Assembly: GCA_020430245.1 (NCBI GenBank)
Contig: JAGQKG010000009.1
Location: forward strand, 1-36,575
Direction of reading: 5' to 3'
Origin: Nitrospira sp.
Lineage (GTDB): Bacteria; Nitrospirota; Nitrospiria; Nitrospirales; UBA8639
Length of the DNA stretch: 36,575 nucleotides
Below, piece by piece: positions 17,711 through 26,449 of this stretch (its first letter is position 1; every line of letters begins with the position of its first letter). The notes under the pieces are model-generated. The model did not search any database. It was not told the origin of the DNA and saw nothing but the letters and a program-made list of their open reading frames with translations. A program made the position numbers and the translations under genes.

Positions 17711-18664
17711 CATGGGAATATTGTCAAGCTTGGACAGGGAGGTGTTAGGAGTGAAATATCCGCAACAGAACAATTTATGCGAGTGCTTATCCCGCAGATT
17801 AACCGCGTCAAAGGCAGGATTGTCTGGATTCAAGAGGGACTGTTGGATTCAACCCTCAAGCTTCGTGTAGGGGAAGCGTTAGAATTTGAAGGTCAGAGGC
17901 AATACCCAAGACAAAGGCACACTCCCGATCCGCCTGGGACAACGGTTGGAGGTCGAGATACCTTCGGACGCCATTTATCTCGTGGCACCTGAACTCTCGC
18001 CTCCTAAAGGACGTTGGACGCACTGGGAAGGACGAATTGTCCTTGCATCGCGGTTTGAGAATAACTCGTGTATTTCCAATATGACGACCGTCAAGGTGCG
18101 TGGTGAACAGCTCACGTTATACAGCCAACGAACTCTTGGGGCCAGTAGCACACCCACACAGGTTGGTGATCGAGTGGTTCTGTTGATTGATCCACGAGCG
18201 GTCGGTATCCGATCTGTGGAAGGTGCTGTTGACGTGGCTTCTTCCCCGCAGGGTGGTTCCGAATCCGATTCCCTTTCTCCCTTTCAGCCCCAGAGGGTTC
18301 GATTACCCGGACCCATTCTACGAACCAAACACGCCACAGTGGGGTATTCGTCACCTTGCGAATCGGACAGGCGGTCGTGTCGGCACATGTGACTGGCGAG
18401 AGGGCCCGTGCGGATCTTTGGCCGCCAGGAAGGGCCGCGACAGTGATTGTGGGTCAACATGAAGCTTGGATTCAATCGTTCGGGAAGCCCATGACGCCCT
18501 GTCGTCTGGTGGATTTTGCTTGTCATGACGAGGTCTCGGTAGACCATCCCTCAACTCTCCCGCCTCAGAAAAACCGATTCAAATTTGAACGAGAGAAAGT
18601 GATGGCTGACGAGAGAATGGTTCAATGGAAAACGCATTTGCATAGTAGATGGGGGGCGACCTGA
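17711..18664 (+). pseudogene. Broken ABC ATPase C-terminus with TOBE domains (molybdate/tungstate type)
   Basis: No single frame is intact. Frame 1 (17711-17890) reads HGNIVKLGQG...INRVKGRIVW, which is how the end of a Mod/Wtp/Pot-type ABC ATPase runs into its TOBE domain. Frame 2 (17886-18392) continues with LGQRLEVEIPSDAIYLVAPE, GRWTHWEGRIVL and QVGDRVVLLIDPRAVGI, a further TOBE-like unit. Frame 3 (to 18664) gives VFVTLRIGQAVVSAHVTGE and RAATVIVGQHEAWIQ, a third. The Walker motifs are absent upstream, so the gene is 5'-truncated and twice frameshifted. It sits before mop and modABC and was probably an oxyanion transporter part. The domain call rests on pattern resemblance only. Confidence 0.5.
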
Positions 18665-19016
18665 ACTGCACCAGTTCGCCTTCCCGTGGCGTCAAGGGTA
18701 GGCGTAAAAGGAGCCGCACTCCTCCTGCATTATGTCCCCCCTTGACCAATTCGATGCCGCTCCCCTTAAGGAGCGGCACCTTTCGCCAATTCCCTATTGT
18801 GTTACGGGCCGAAAAATTCCATCCATTAAGGTGAACAGATGAGATGCGTCAAGATCATGGGCGCTTTCCTGGAATCTGTGCATGGGTATTCTCCTGCGGT
18901 CATTATTTGCTTGGCAGGAGCCACCGGACATTGGGCGGCTTGCTCTATATTCTCGCTCAGACAAAAACAGCCTCGGTCCGGAACGACCTGGCGAGGCAGT
19001 GCAAGGAGGTGAGTTG
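18665..19016. other. Intergenic region before a small secreted ORF
   Basis: Contains the terminator hairpin at 18755-18778 and otherwise no recognised gene or site. Confidence 0.5.
18755..18778 (+). terminator. Hairpin terminator after the TOBE pseudogene
   Basis: TGCCGCTCC (18755-18763), six-base loop, GGAGCGGCA (18770-18778): a perfect 9-bp GC-rich stem followed by CCTTTC. It is a plausible Rho-independent terminator with a short T-run. Confidence 0.6.
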
Positions 19017-19271
19017 ATGAGAAATCATATGTGGCGGGCGATGTTCGTGGGAATGATGATGGGAACGTTCTGGGTGGGTACAGGATGGGCGGCTCAGGCC
19101 TGGGCACAAATGGAAGGCGGAATCGAAGCTGCGGAACATTTCCAACCTAGGCCATCCAATAAATCGTCGTCGCATACGAAAAAGATGGAGCGCTCCTGGG
19201 CTCGGCGGGGTTTGCTCGAAGCATCAGTCCCGCAGACAAGTCAGGCGCACGGAATGTGTCGAATATCGTGA
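19017..19271 (+). CDS. Small exported protein of unknown function
   Basis: Not recognised. A strong AAGGAGGT (19003-19010) precedes ATG 19017 by six bases. The 84 residues begin with a good signal peptide (hydrophobic 8-24, A-W-A cleavage near residue 30). The mature part is short, basic and low in regular structure, and its end looks arbitrary, so the gene could be a truncated version of a longer one. It is 0.3 kb ahead of the Mop-type gene. Confidence 0.5.
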   Translation: MRNHMWRAMFVGMMMGTFWVGTGWAAQAWAQMEGGIEAAEHFQPRPSNKSSSHTKKMERSWARRGLLEASVPQTSQAHGMCRIS

Positions 19272-19585
19272 GAATCCAGATCATCGATCCAAAGCTTCCT
19301 ACACAATTGTCCAAACCGTGAGGCCGGAATACGCATGCTGGACGTCCAAAATCACGATGAGTGCAAGGCACACGAGAAAGAGTGTAATCCCTTTGCGTCC
19401 CAGGATGCCCATAGTAATTTATGTTCCATAAACAGTCTTGCAAGGGCCGCAAGGAGGAGCATAAAAAAGGTGTTTGTTTCCTATTCCTTCTCTAGGGTTT
19501 TATTCATTGGATAGGGTTGGCATTTACTCTAGGCGGTAAAGGGGCTATTTGTCTATTCACGTTTTTATCTTAAGGAGGTGCTTCG
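19272..19585. other. Intergenic region before the Mop-type gene
   Basis: No gene is seen. It may contain eroded sequence from the preceding exported ORF and the promoter of the Mop-type gene; no confident boxes. Confidence 0.45.
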
Positions 19586-20005
19586 ATGATCAGTGCGCAG
19601 AATCAAGTCAAAGGTCGTATCACCAACATTCAATCGGGAGAAGCCATGAGTCTTGTCACCATCCAAGCAGGGGATCACACGGTTGTCTCAGCCGTGACCA
19701 ACCATGGGGTGAAGGGACTTGCTCTCAAAGCAAACGACTCCGTCACCGCAGTCGTCAAATCCACGGAAGCTATGCTAATCAAAGATGGTGGAGCGCAGAT
19801 CAAAATCAGCGCCAGAAATTTGTTCAAAGGTCAGGTCGAATCCATTGATAAAGGAGAGGCCATGGGCTTCGTAAAGGTCTCCGCTGGATCTCTGCATTTG
19901 GGAGCCGCTATTACCCGCCAATCTCTGGACGAGATGCAACTCGCAGCTGGAACTCCCGTGACGGTGGCGATCAAAGCCACGGAAGTCATGCTGATCAAGG
20001 AGTAG
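19586..20005 (+). CDS. Tandem Mop/TOBE-domain molybdate-binding protein (molbindin-like)
   Basis: 139 residues made of two clear Mop (TOBE) domains. The first runs from residue 5 to about 70 (NQVKGRITNIQSGEAMSLV to STEAMLIKD), the second from about 76 to 139 (ARNLFKGQVESIDKGEAM to KATEVMLIKE). Each has the family opening [AN]-x-x-x-G-x-[IV]-x-x-I and the closing K-[SA]-T-E-[AV]-M-L-I-K. Di-Mop proteins store or buffer molybdate or tungstate in the cytoplasm. There is no DNA-binding domain, so it is not ModE. AAGGAGGTG precedes the ATG. It lies directly before modABC, separated by a hairpin. Confidence 0.9.
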   Translation: MISAQNQVKGRITNIQSGEAMSLVTIQAGDHTVVSAVTNHGVKGLALKANDSVTAVVKSTEAMLIKDGGAQIKISARNLFKGQVESIDKGEAMGFVKVSAGSLHLGAAITRQSLDEMQLAAGTPVTVAIKATEVMLIKE

Positions 20006-20070
20006 GTCGAGGACGGATTGAAGAATTTCCAAGCCCGGGTCGATTGGAAGCATGGAAGGCCATAGGTAGA

Positions 20071-20101
20071 GGGTGAGCCATTATTATTGAATGGCTCACC
20101 C
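20071..20101 (+). terminator. Strong hairpin between the Mop-type gene and modA
   Basis: A perfect 12-bp stem, GGGTGAGCCATT with AATGGCTCACCC, around a 7-base loop. It lies 66 bases after the Mop-type stop and 90 bases before modA. There is no T-run, so it may act as a weak terminator, an mRNA 3'-end stabiliser or an attenuator separating expression of the binding protein from the transporter. Confidence 0.6.
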
Positions 20102-20194
20102 GTCACGGAAACTCCATGATCGTGATGAATTGGAATGACTACAGGTTATAGCAGACCTACTTACTCAAAATTGGTTCATGATGGGAGGCGCATG

Positions 20195-20956
20195 ATGTTT
20201 TTTCGAATTTATGCTTTTGCTTTTATGATCTTTGGTGCCGGTTTCGTATCCACCGCTGTAGCCGAAGAAGTGCGGGTAGCCGTTGCTGCAAATTTTTTAA
20301 ATACCCTGAACGAAATTATCAGGAATTTTAAGACTGATACGGGACATACTGTTGTGGTCAGTTCCGGATCCAGTGGAAAACTGTACGCTCAAATTCAAAA
20401 CGGAGCCCCATTCGAGGTCTTTTTTTCCGCTGATGTGAAGAGACCACAATTATTGGAAGAAGAAGGGCTGGCGGTCAAGGGAAGTCGGTTTGTGTATGCC
20501 GTGGGGCGTCTGACATTATGGAGTCCTGAGTCAAATCTGGTGAATGAAGATGGGCGGATTGTCCTCTCAAAGGGAAACTTTGAACACCTGGCCATTGCCA
20601 ATCCGAAGACCGCACCCTATGGGCTGGCCGCCGAGCAAACACTGAAGAAGTTGGACCTCTGGGAATCCCTCCATGACCGGATGGTCCAAGGCGAAAATAT
20701 CGGACAAACCTTTCAATTCGTGTTTTCGAAGAATGCTCAGCTCGGATTTGTGGCCCTTTCCCAGGTTTTGGATCCCAAAATCAACGGGAGCGGAAGCCGA
20801 TGGGATGTGCCAGCCTCCTTCCACGATCCTCTCGAACAGGAAGTGGTTCTTTTAATGACTGGTCAGAACCATTCCGGCGCTAAAGCATTCTTGGAGTATG
20901 TCAAAGGGGATAAAAGCTTGGCCATTATTGAGCGATTTGGCTATGGGCTGCCATAA
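20195..20956 (+). CDS. modA: Molybdate ABC transporter, periplasmic binding protein
   Basis: Captures molybdate (or tungstate) in the periplasm for ModBC. About 253 residues. The signal peptide ends at V-A (about residue 23), followed by EEVRVAVAANF, VVVSSGSSGKLYAQI and FEVFFSADVKRP, which hold the anion-site serines, and later IANPKTAPYGLAA with the conserved tyrosine. GGGAGG (20183-20188) gives ideal spacing to ATG 20195; ATG 20192 is one codon upstream and also possible. It is followed 67 bases later by modB. Confidence 0.93.
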   Translation: MFFRIYAFAFMIFGAGFVSTAVAEEVRVAVAANFLNTLNEIIRNFKTDTGHTVVVSSGSSGKLYAQIQNGAPFEVFFSADVKRPQLLEEEGLAVKGSRFVYAVGRLTLWSPESNLVNEDGRIVLSKGNFEHLAIANPKTAPYGLAAEQTLKKLDLWESLHDRMVQGENIGQTFQFVFSKNAQLGFVALSQVLDPKINGSGSRWDVPASFHDPLEQEVVLLMTGQNHSGAKAFLEYVKGDKSLAIIERFGYGLP

Positions 20957-21023
20957 TGGACCACATATCGACCAATGAGAAAAGAACTTTCATTCCAATG
21001 ATGATCATGCTACATAGGGAGCC

Positions 21024-21707
21024 ATGACATTATCTGAGGTGGATTTAGGACCTCTCTGGCTGACCTTGCGCTTGGCCGGAGTGACGGTGATCGTACTTTT
21101 GATCATTGGGACTCCCATTGCCTGGTGGCTTGCCCACACCCGGTCCCGAGCCCGGACGGTCGTTGAGGCAGTAGTCGCGATGCCTCTCGTCTTACCGCCC
21201 ACGGTGCTTGGATTTTATTTACTTGTCTTATTGGGTCCCCATGGATGGATCGGGAGCCTTTCGCAGGCGGTAACCGGATCGGCGCTTTCGTTCACGTTTA
21301 CCGGACTCGTCATTGCTTCTGCTTTGTATTCGCTCCCTTTTGTCGTTCAGCCCTTGCACGGCGCCTTTGAGGCAATCGGGAGAAAGCCGTTAGAGGCGGC
21401 CTGGTCGCTCAGAGCCTCAAAACTCGACACCTTTCTCACTATTGCCTCTCCTATGGCCTCTCGCGGGTATCTCACAGCCATTGTCCTTGGATTTGCACAT
21501 ACCCTTGGAGAATTTGGCGTGGTTCTAATGGTAGGCGGGAATATTCCAGGGAGAACGAAGGTACTCTCCATTGCCATATACGATCATGTGGAGGTGCTGG
21601 AATATACTCAGGCCCATGTGCTGTCGGCAGGACTTCTCGTCTTTTCATTTCTGGTCCTTCTTATGGTCTATACGGTAAACCGCCGCTTGCCTATCCACGT
21701 CTCATGA
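21024..21707 (+). CDS. modB: Molybdate ABC transporter permease
   Basis: Inner-membrane channel subunit, 227 residues with five or so membrane segments. The first is about 13-35 (LTLRLAGVTVIVLLIIGTPIAW), and MPLVLPPTVLGFYLLVLLG follows. The cytoplasmic EAA-type loop that docks on ModC is at EAAWSLRASKLDTF, and FAHTLGEFGVVLMVGGNIPG is a ModB hallmark. The ribosome site GGGAGCC is close to the ATG. The stop codon overlaps the start of modC. Confidence 0.94.
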   Translation: MTLSEVDLGPLWLTLRLAGVTVIVLLIIGTPIAWWLAHTRSRARTVVEAVVAMPLVLPPTVLGFYLLVLLGPHGWIGSLSQAVTGSALSFTFTGLVIASALYSLPFVVQPLHGAFEAIGRKPLEAAWSLRASKLDTFLTIASPMASRGYLTAIVLGFAHTLGEFGVVLMVGGNIPGRTKVLSIAIYDHVEVLEYTQAHVLSAGLLVFSFLVLLMVYTVNRRLPIHVS

Positions 21708-22801
21708 GCGAGTTGACAGCCAGATTCGAGGTATTCTTTCCCTCATTTCACTTGCAGGTGAAGGCGAGTGTACCTGCCGAAGGGATCACGGTCGTATTCG
21801 GTCCTTCCGGATGTGGTAAAACCACTTTCTTGCGCTGTCTCGCCGGATTGGAGCGATCACCGGATGGATTTCTCGCTCTTGGAGAACAGGTTTGGCAGGA
21901 TGAAACTCACAATATTTTTCTTCCACTCTCCCAACGTCCGGTTGGCTATGTATTTCAAGAGCCCCGTTTATTTCCTCACCAGAGCGTCCGATCGAACTTA
22001 CTGTTTGGATGGAAGCGGATACCGAAATCGGAGCGCCATATTTCACTTGATCAGGTCGTCGGGATTCTGGGTTTAGACTCGTTGTTGGAACGCCGGCCAA
22101 CCCACCTGTCTGGCGGAGAACAACAACGAGTGGCCATTGGGCGTGCTTTATTAACCAGCCCGCGCTTGCTCCTCATGGATGAACCGCTCAGCTCCCTTGA
22201 TGTTCACCGAAAGCGGGAAGTCATGACTTTTATCCAACGGCTGGATAAGGAATTCAGGATTCCCATAATCTATGTGAGTCATGCGCTGCATGAAGTGGTG
22301 CAACTCGCCAGGACTCTCATCCTGTTGAGAGAAGGGAGCGTGGCCGCTATCGGGCCTCTTGCTGAAGTCTTTTCTCAAGTAGGCAGCCGCCGTGTCATCC
22401 CGGATAGCCACATTGGTGCAGTCATTGATACTCGTGTGGCGGAGCATGATATGGAATTCGGGCTCACCACTCTCAATTTTTCCGGCGGTCAATTGTCAGT
22501 GCCCCATCAACATTCATCCATAGGAGAATCATTACGAGTGCAAATCCTGGCCCGGGATGTCAGTCTTGTTGCCAGCCCTCCTGCTTTTCAAACCAGTGTG
22601 CTGAATGTCCTGGATGCGACTGTCCTGGAAATCGGACCCATTGAGTCGAATCAACCGTTTGTGGATATTAAATTAGATATTGGCTGTCCCTTGCTGGCTA
22701 CCATTACCCGAAAATCGTTAGCGATCCTCAAGCTCCAGCCAGGGCAGAAAGTCCACGCTCAAATCAAAGCTGTGGCCCTTACCCAGGATTCCCTGGAATA
22801 A
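21704..22801 (+). CDS. modC: Molybdate ABC transporter ATP-binding protein
   Basis: Drives uptake through ModB by ATP hydrolysis. 365 residues: Walker A GPSGCGKTT (33-41), Q-loop in YVFQEPRLFP, signature LSGGEQQ (135-141), Walker B LLLMDEP (155-161), switch histidine in YVSHALHEV. The C-terminal part (about 290-360) is a Mop/TOBE domain that probably senses molybdate. The ATG overlaps the modB stop by four bases, so the two are translationally coupled. Confidence 0.95.
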   Translation: MSELTARFEVFFPSFHLQVKASVPAEGITVVFGPSGCGKTTFLRCLAGLERSPDGFLALGEQVWQDETHNIFLPLSQRPVGYVFQEPRLFPHQSVRSNLLFGWKRIPKSERHISLDQVVGILGLDSLLERRPTHLSGGEQQRVAIGRALLTSPRLLLMDEPLSSLDVHRKREVMTFIQRLDKEFRIPIIYVSHALHEVVQLARTLILLREGSVAAIGPLAEVFSQVGSRRVIPDSHIGAVIDTRVAEHDMEFGLTTLNFSGGQLSVPHQHSSIGESLRVQILARDVSLVASPPAFQTSVLNVLDATVLEIGPIESNQPFVDIKLDIGCPLLATITRKSLAILKLQPGQKVHAQIKAVALTQDSLE

Positions 22802-23081
22802 ATTTGCCATTCTCCTTAAATTCGTTCTCGATGTGAAAGGCAACACGTTTGCCCTGCCAACAATGGGATCGAAGCCGTTGTCTTCAGTCCGGTTGTCCCG
22901 TGCGGGATGTCGTGGGATAGTGAAATCACGGGAATGAATTGACTCTCGCTGTTGAGGGAGCTGCACATCGATTTTTGTAACACTTTTTACGGAGACAAGA
23001 CTTAAAGGAAACAAAAAATCTGGTTCTTGAGGGAACTCACATGATTTGTGATCGTATGAAGTTTATGTATGGGGAGGCTCT

Positions 23082-24293
23082 ATGAGTTTTTGGCCCATTC
23101 CTTTTTTCCATCTTGAGGTCTATATTTTTTTGGCCACAGCTCTTTCTTTGGTAACCTGGCTCTACCTCTCGTTTGGGCATGGCCGCTTCTGGTATGCCGA
23201 CCAGCGACTCGGTAGGGATGGGCCAATTACTTTCAAAACCACACAATGGCCTACCGTCGTCGTAGTTGTTCCCGCCCGGAATGAAGTGGATGTTATCGAA
23301 CGGACGCTGCGGTCTCTCTTAGACCAAGACTACCCAGGGGAATTTCACATTGTGATGGTGGATGATCAAAGTGAGGACCGTACAGCCGACATTGCGCGTC
23401 AGCTTGCTACCGAACACCCAGGGGGAGCACGCCTCACTGTGAAAGTCGCCAAGGATCGGCCCTCTGGATGGCTGGGAAAGGTCTGGGCTCTCCATACCGG
23501 ATTGCAGTACGCTGAGAAGCACTGGCCGGATGCCGTCTATCGATATTTGACGGATGCTGACATCGAGCACAGTCGGGGAAATCTGCGAGAGCTGATTTCT
23601 AAAGCCGAATTCGAGGGACTTGATCTTGTGTCGCTCATGGTCCGATTGCACTGTCAACATGCCTGGGAGAAGCTGCTGATTCCAGCATTTGTGTATTTCT
23701 TTCAAAAACTCTATCCCTTTCCCCTTATTAATGATCACAAATCAACTGTGGGAGGCGCAGCTGGAGGTTGCATCCTTGTGAGGAATCGTGCACTGATTCA
23801 GATAGGAGGGATCGCAGTCATTCGCGGTGAAGTCATTGATGATTGTGCCCTTGGGACGGCAATTAAGCGGGTAGGAAAGATTTGGGTGGGTCTAACGAAT
23901 TCAGAGCATAGCATTCGCCCCTATGTAGGGCTTCATGACATCTGGGCAATGGTAAAACGGACTGCCTACACCCAACTGAGGTATTCCCCTTTGATGCTTG
24001 TGGGTACCGTCATGGGTCTGGTGGTTGTCTATCTCCTCCCACCGCTTGTCGCTTTGACCTGGCCACTTCACGGAAGTGCTCTGGGGGGAGTGCTGGCGGT
24101 CTTCGCTTGGTTTATCATGGTGTATACGTTTCAACCCACATTGCGGCTATACTCATTGGCTCCAACCTATGGGATTGTGTTGCCTATAGCCGCCTTCCTC
24201 TATCTGGGCATGACGGTAGATTCGGCTTGTCGATATTGGTTAAAGATCGGGGGACAATGGAAAGGACGAACTGGCATTGGCTGCACTCATTGA
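23082..24293 (+). CDS. hpnB: Hopene-associated glycosyltransferase HpnB
   Basis: Family 2 glycosyltransferase of 403 residues, closely matching the HpnB subfamily along its length: N-terminal membrane segment, VVVVVPARNEVDVIERTL, the UDP-binding MVDDQSEDRT, LTDADIEHS (the metal-binding D-x-D), SLMVRLHCQHAWEKLLIPAFV, AAGGCILVRNRAL, IRGEVIDDCALG, then two or three C-terminal membrane segments. HpnB genes accompany hopanoid synthesis, but the exact sugar transfer is not established. GGGGAGG precedes the ATG. No other hpn or shc gene is in this window. Confidence 0.93.
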   Translation: MSFWPIPFFHLEVYIFLATALSLVTWLYLSFGHGRFWYADQRLGRDGPITFKTTQWPTVVVVVPARNEVDVIERTLRSLLDQDYPGEFHIVMVDDQSEDRTADIARQLATEHPGGARLTVKVAKDRPSGWLGKVWALHTGLQYAEKHWPDAVYRYLTDADIEHSRGNLRELISKAEFEGLDLVSLMVRLHCQHAWEKLLIPAFVYFFQKLYPFPLINDHKSTVGGAAGGCILVRNRALIQIGGIAVIRGEVIDDCALGTAIKRVGKIWVGLTNSEHSIRPYVGLHDIWAMVKRTAYTQLRYSPLMLVGTVMGLVVVYLLPPLVALTWPLHGSALGGVLAVFAWFIMVYTFQPTLRLYSLAPTYGIVLPIAAFLYLGMTVDSACRYWLKIGGQWKGRTGIGCTH

Positions 24294-24393
24294 GCCTAGC
24301 CGCCGTTCAGCAACGTGGGTCATCTCCAAAATGCAAAAATCCTTTATGATCCCTCAAGGGAAAGTGACGCTTATTCCGTTGCGCAGGGGATCT

Positions 24394-25228
24394 TTACTCT
24401 TTCTCTACAAAAGCCACATCAGTGACCTTATCTTCATCGTTGATAAAGAAAACGACTTCTTGCCCTGAAGAAAGCTTTTTGAACTTTTCCTGAATCAGAG
24501 GACGCACTTCATAACGATCTTCTTCTTCTCCATTTTGTTGAACAGCAATCATATTATCTTTTAGGGGTTGTTTCAGAGCTCCTGAAACCTTTTTGAAATT
24601 CCCTTTCAGGGGAGACCTTTTCCCCAAGATGTTGGACTTTGTTCACGGTTGTCTGATTCTCACTTGTGACGTTCACGATCTGATTCATTTCATCAATAAG
24701 GAATGTGGCTTCTGCGCCACCCGGAATGGACGCCACTTTGCTCCTGGCCACTGAACTGATCTTATGCGATTCCTTTTGACCCTCCTTCGACTGAATGACA
24801 GTCTTTTCGTGGCCGGTTACCAGTGGCTGGGTCAAAACACCATGTACGATTCGATGATGTGACTCTTCTCCTGCCAGATGAACATCGACAATGAGGTTTT
24901 GATCGTTGACGGTTATTTCAACGCGAACCCCATTTTTAGAGGGAGAGCCCTTTCTCCTCACGGAGATTCATGGGCAGATATCGAGGTTGACCTTCCCCTG
25001 TATTTACCTTGGCCTGTTCCCCTCTGACGTCTTCCGCAGTTCCATTTATGACACGCTTCCCAGACAGGGATTCGATTCCTTTCGTGCTATTTCCTTCATG
25101 AGTGATAACTACACCGGGAAAAACCAGACATCCAGTCAAAAACACATTCCCAATAGATTTAAGCGTCTCATGGAGCTCGGTGCGGATGGCGTCTTTGACG
25201 GTTTTGGGAATACGGTCATGAAAGGCAT
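24394..25228 (-). pseudogene. Frameshifted gene for an exported or membrane-anchored protein
   Basis: Three overlapping minus-strand frames read as one protein broken by indels. The N-terminal part (frame containing 25145-24936) gives KTVKDAIRTELHETLKSIG, FLTGCLVFPGVV, then a polar linker. The middle (24961-24554) gives VRVEITVNDQNLIVDVHLAG and GAEATFLIDEMNQIVNVT. The end (24627-24394) gives PLIQEKFKKLSSGQEVVFFI and DEDKVTDVAFVE. AAAGGAG (25241-25235) with ATG at 25228 looks like the original start, but this ATG is out of frame with the N-terminal part. The changes lie near A- and G/C-runs. Not recognised; the repeated 'FLIDE-x-N-x-V' style units suggest two similar small domains. Decay or sequencing error cannot be told apart here. 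Confidence 0.6.
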
Positions 25229-25404
25229 GAACGGCTCCTTTGGTTAATTTTTAAATATTGAGAAATCGTAAAGATAATTAACATTTATCCAATTTTTCTT
25301 CATGGAAGACTTCAGGAAAACCCTGGGTTTGAAATTCAAAAATTTTGAAAGTGAGATAAAATGGCCTAGAAGAACTCAAGGAAGGAGGGGACTCTAGGTT
25401 ATCA

Positions 25405-25845
25405 CTATGAGGTGCGTTTCCCGGTCGGCGTTTTGGTTGATTTCGATAACAGGAGTAAGCCAATACAGGCAGATAGGCAAGATGCGGTTAAAATGGCCAA
25501 TTTAGCTGTTTGTAAATCGGAAGATTCGTGAAAAGCCAACGTCGCAATGAAAATAGCCATGGTAAATCCAATACCTCCCATAAATCCCAACCCAATAATT
25601 TGTGGCCAGTGCAGGTGGGATGGAAGGTCGGAACGACCAAACTGAACCACCACCCAGGCTCCTAGGCATATGCCCAAGGGCTTGCCGAGTAATAATCCCA
25701 GCACAATTCCAATTGAGAGGGCATTGTTGACGAGTGAAGTAAAGTCCGTGGTAATAACCACTCCTGCATTAGCCAGAGCAAATAGAGGCATGATGGCAAA
25801 TGTGACCCACGGGTAGAGAACATGTTCAAGCTTTTGAAGAGGAGG
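25405..25845 (-). pseudogene. nhaA: Truncated Na+/H+ antiporter NhaA (C-terminal fragment)
   Basis: Only about the last 145 codons of an NhaA-type antiporter remain: LQKLEHVLYPWVTFAIMPLF, ALANAGV, GLLLGKPLGI, GLGFMGGIGFTMAIFI. NhaA normally has 380-400 residues and twelve membrane helices; this covers roughly the last four or five. A TGA (25848-25846) precedes the fragment in frame and no upstream NhaA sequence was found on this strand. It is therefore a 5'-truncated pseudogene. Confidence 0.8.
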
Positions 25846-26164
25846 TCAGAAGGAGACCTTACCTTTGGAGGCGACAATGTAAATGAAGATGGCATTTACC
25901 TTCCGAATTGAGAAAAACGGGGATTCTTCTGGGCACCTTGAAAAACCCGATGACATTGAGGTAGCCCTTTCTCCATAGGAATGATAACCTCGGGTAGAAA
26001 TGTTGCTAAGGAAGAAAAATAATAGACATAATTACGAAGAGAAATGTATTTTCGGGATTAAGTATTGTTGAAAAATTGCAGGAAAAATCGGCTGAAATTC
26101 AATGGGTTCATTCATGGTTTAGCATAGTAAACTCCGATGTCTGGAAGAAAGTGAGGTTTTGTTG
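25846..26164. other. Intergenic region
   Basis: No gene was recognised between the nhaA fragment and the metallothionein gene. The missing nhaA 5' part is not here. Confidence 0.45.
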
Positions 26165-26329
26165 ATGAACACCGTCTGTGCCCATCCTCCATGTTCATGC
26201 CAGAATTCAGAGGGAGAGGAATACTGTTCGGAAGAATGCGCAAATGTGATTACGGCACCGGTAGGAAAATGCCGGTGTGGCCATGAAGGTTGTGAAGGTT
26301 ATTTGAAGTATCGGGATGCCCGAACTTAA
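26165..26329 (+). CDS. Small prokaryotic metallothionein
   Basis: A 54-residue Cys-rich protein. Cysteines lie at 5, 10, 12, 21, 25, 36, 38 and 43, with histidines at 7 and 40. The pattern C-x4-C-x-C-x8-C-x3-C-x10-C-x-C-G-H-x2-C, with YCSEECA in the middle, is that of SmtA/BmtA-type bacterial metallothioneins, which bind zinc, cadmium or copper through Cys and His. SmtA itself has nine Cys. GTGAGG precedes the ATG by eight bases. No ArsR/SmtB-type repressor gene is adjacent. Confidence 0.85.
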   Translation: MNTVCAHPPCSCQNSEGEEYCSEECANVITAPVGKCRCGHEGCEGYLKYRDART

Positions 26330-26449
26330 CAGTCATTCAGATGTGCTTAGCTCAGGGGGAGACCTCGTAGGCAAGAATCCGGTTTTACTCCCTCAGGACA
26401 TAGTCCACAAAATTGGACTCATAAAGGGGGCAAAAAGGAGGACTCACGC

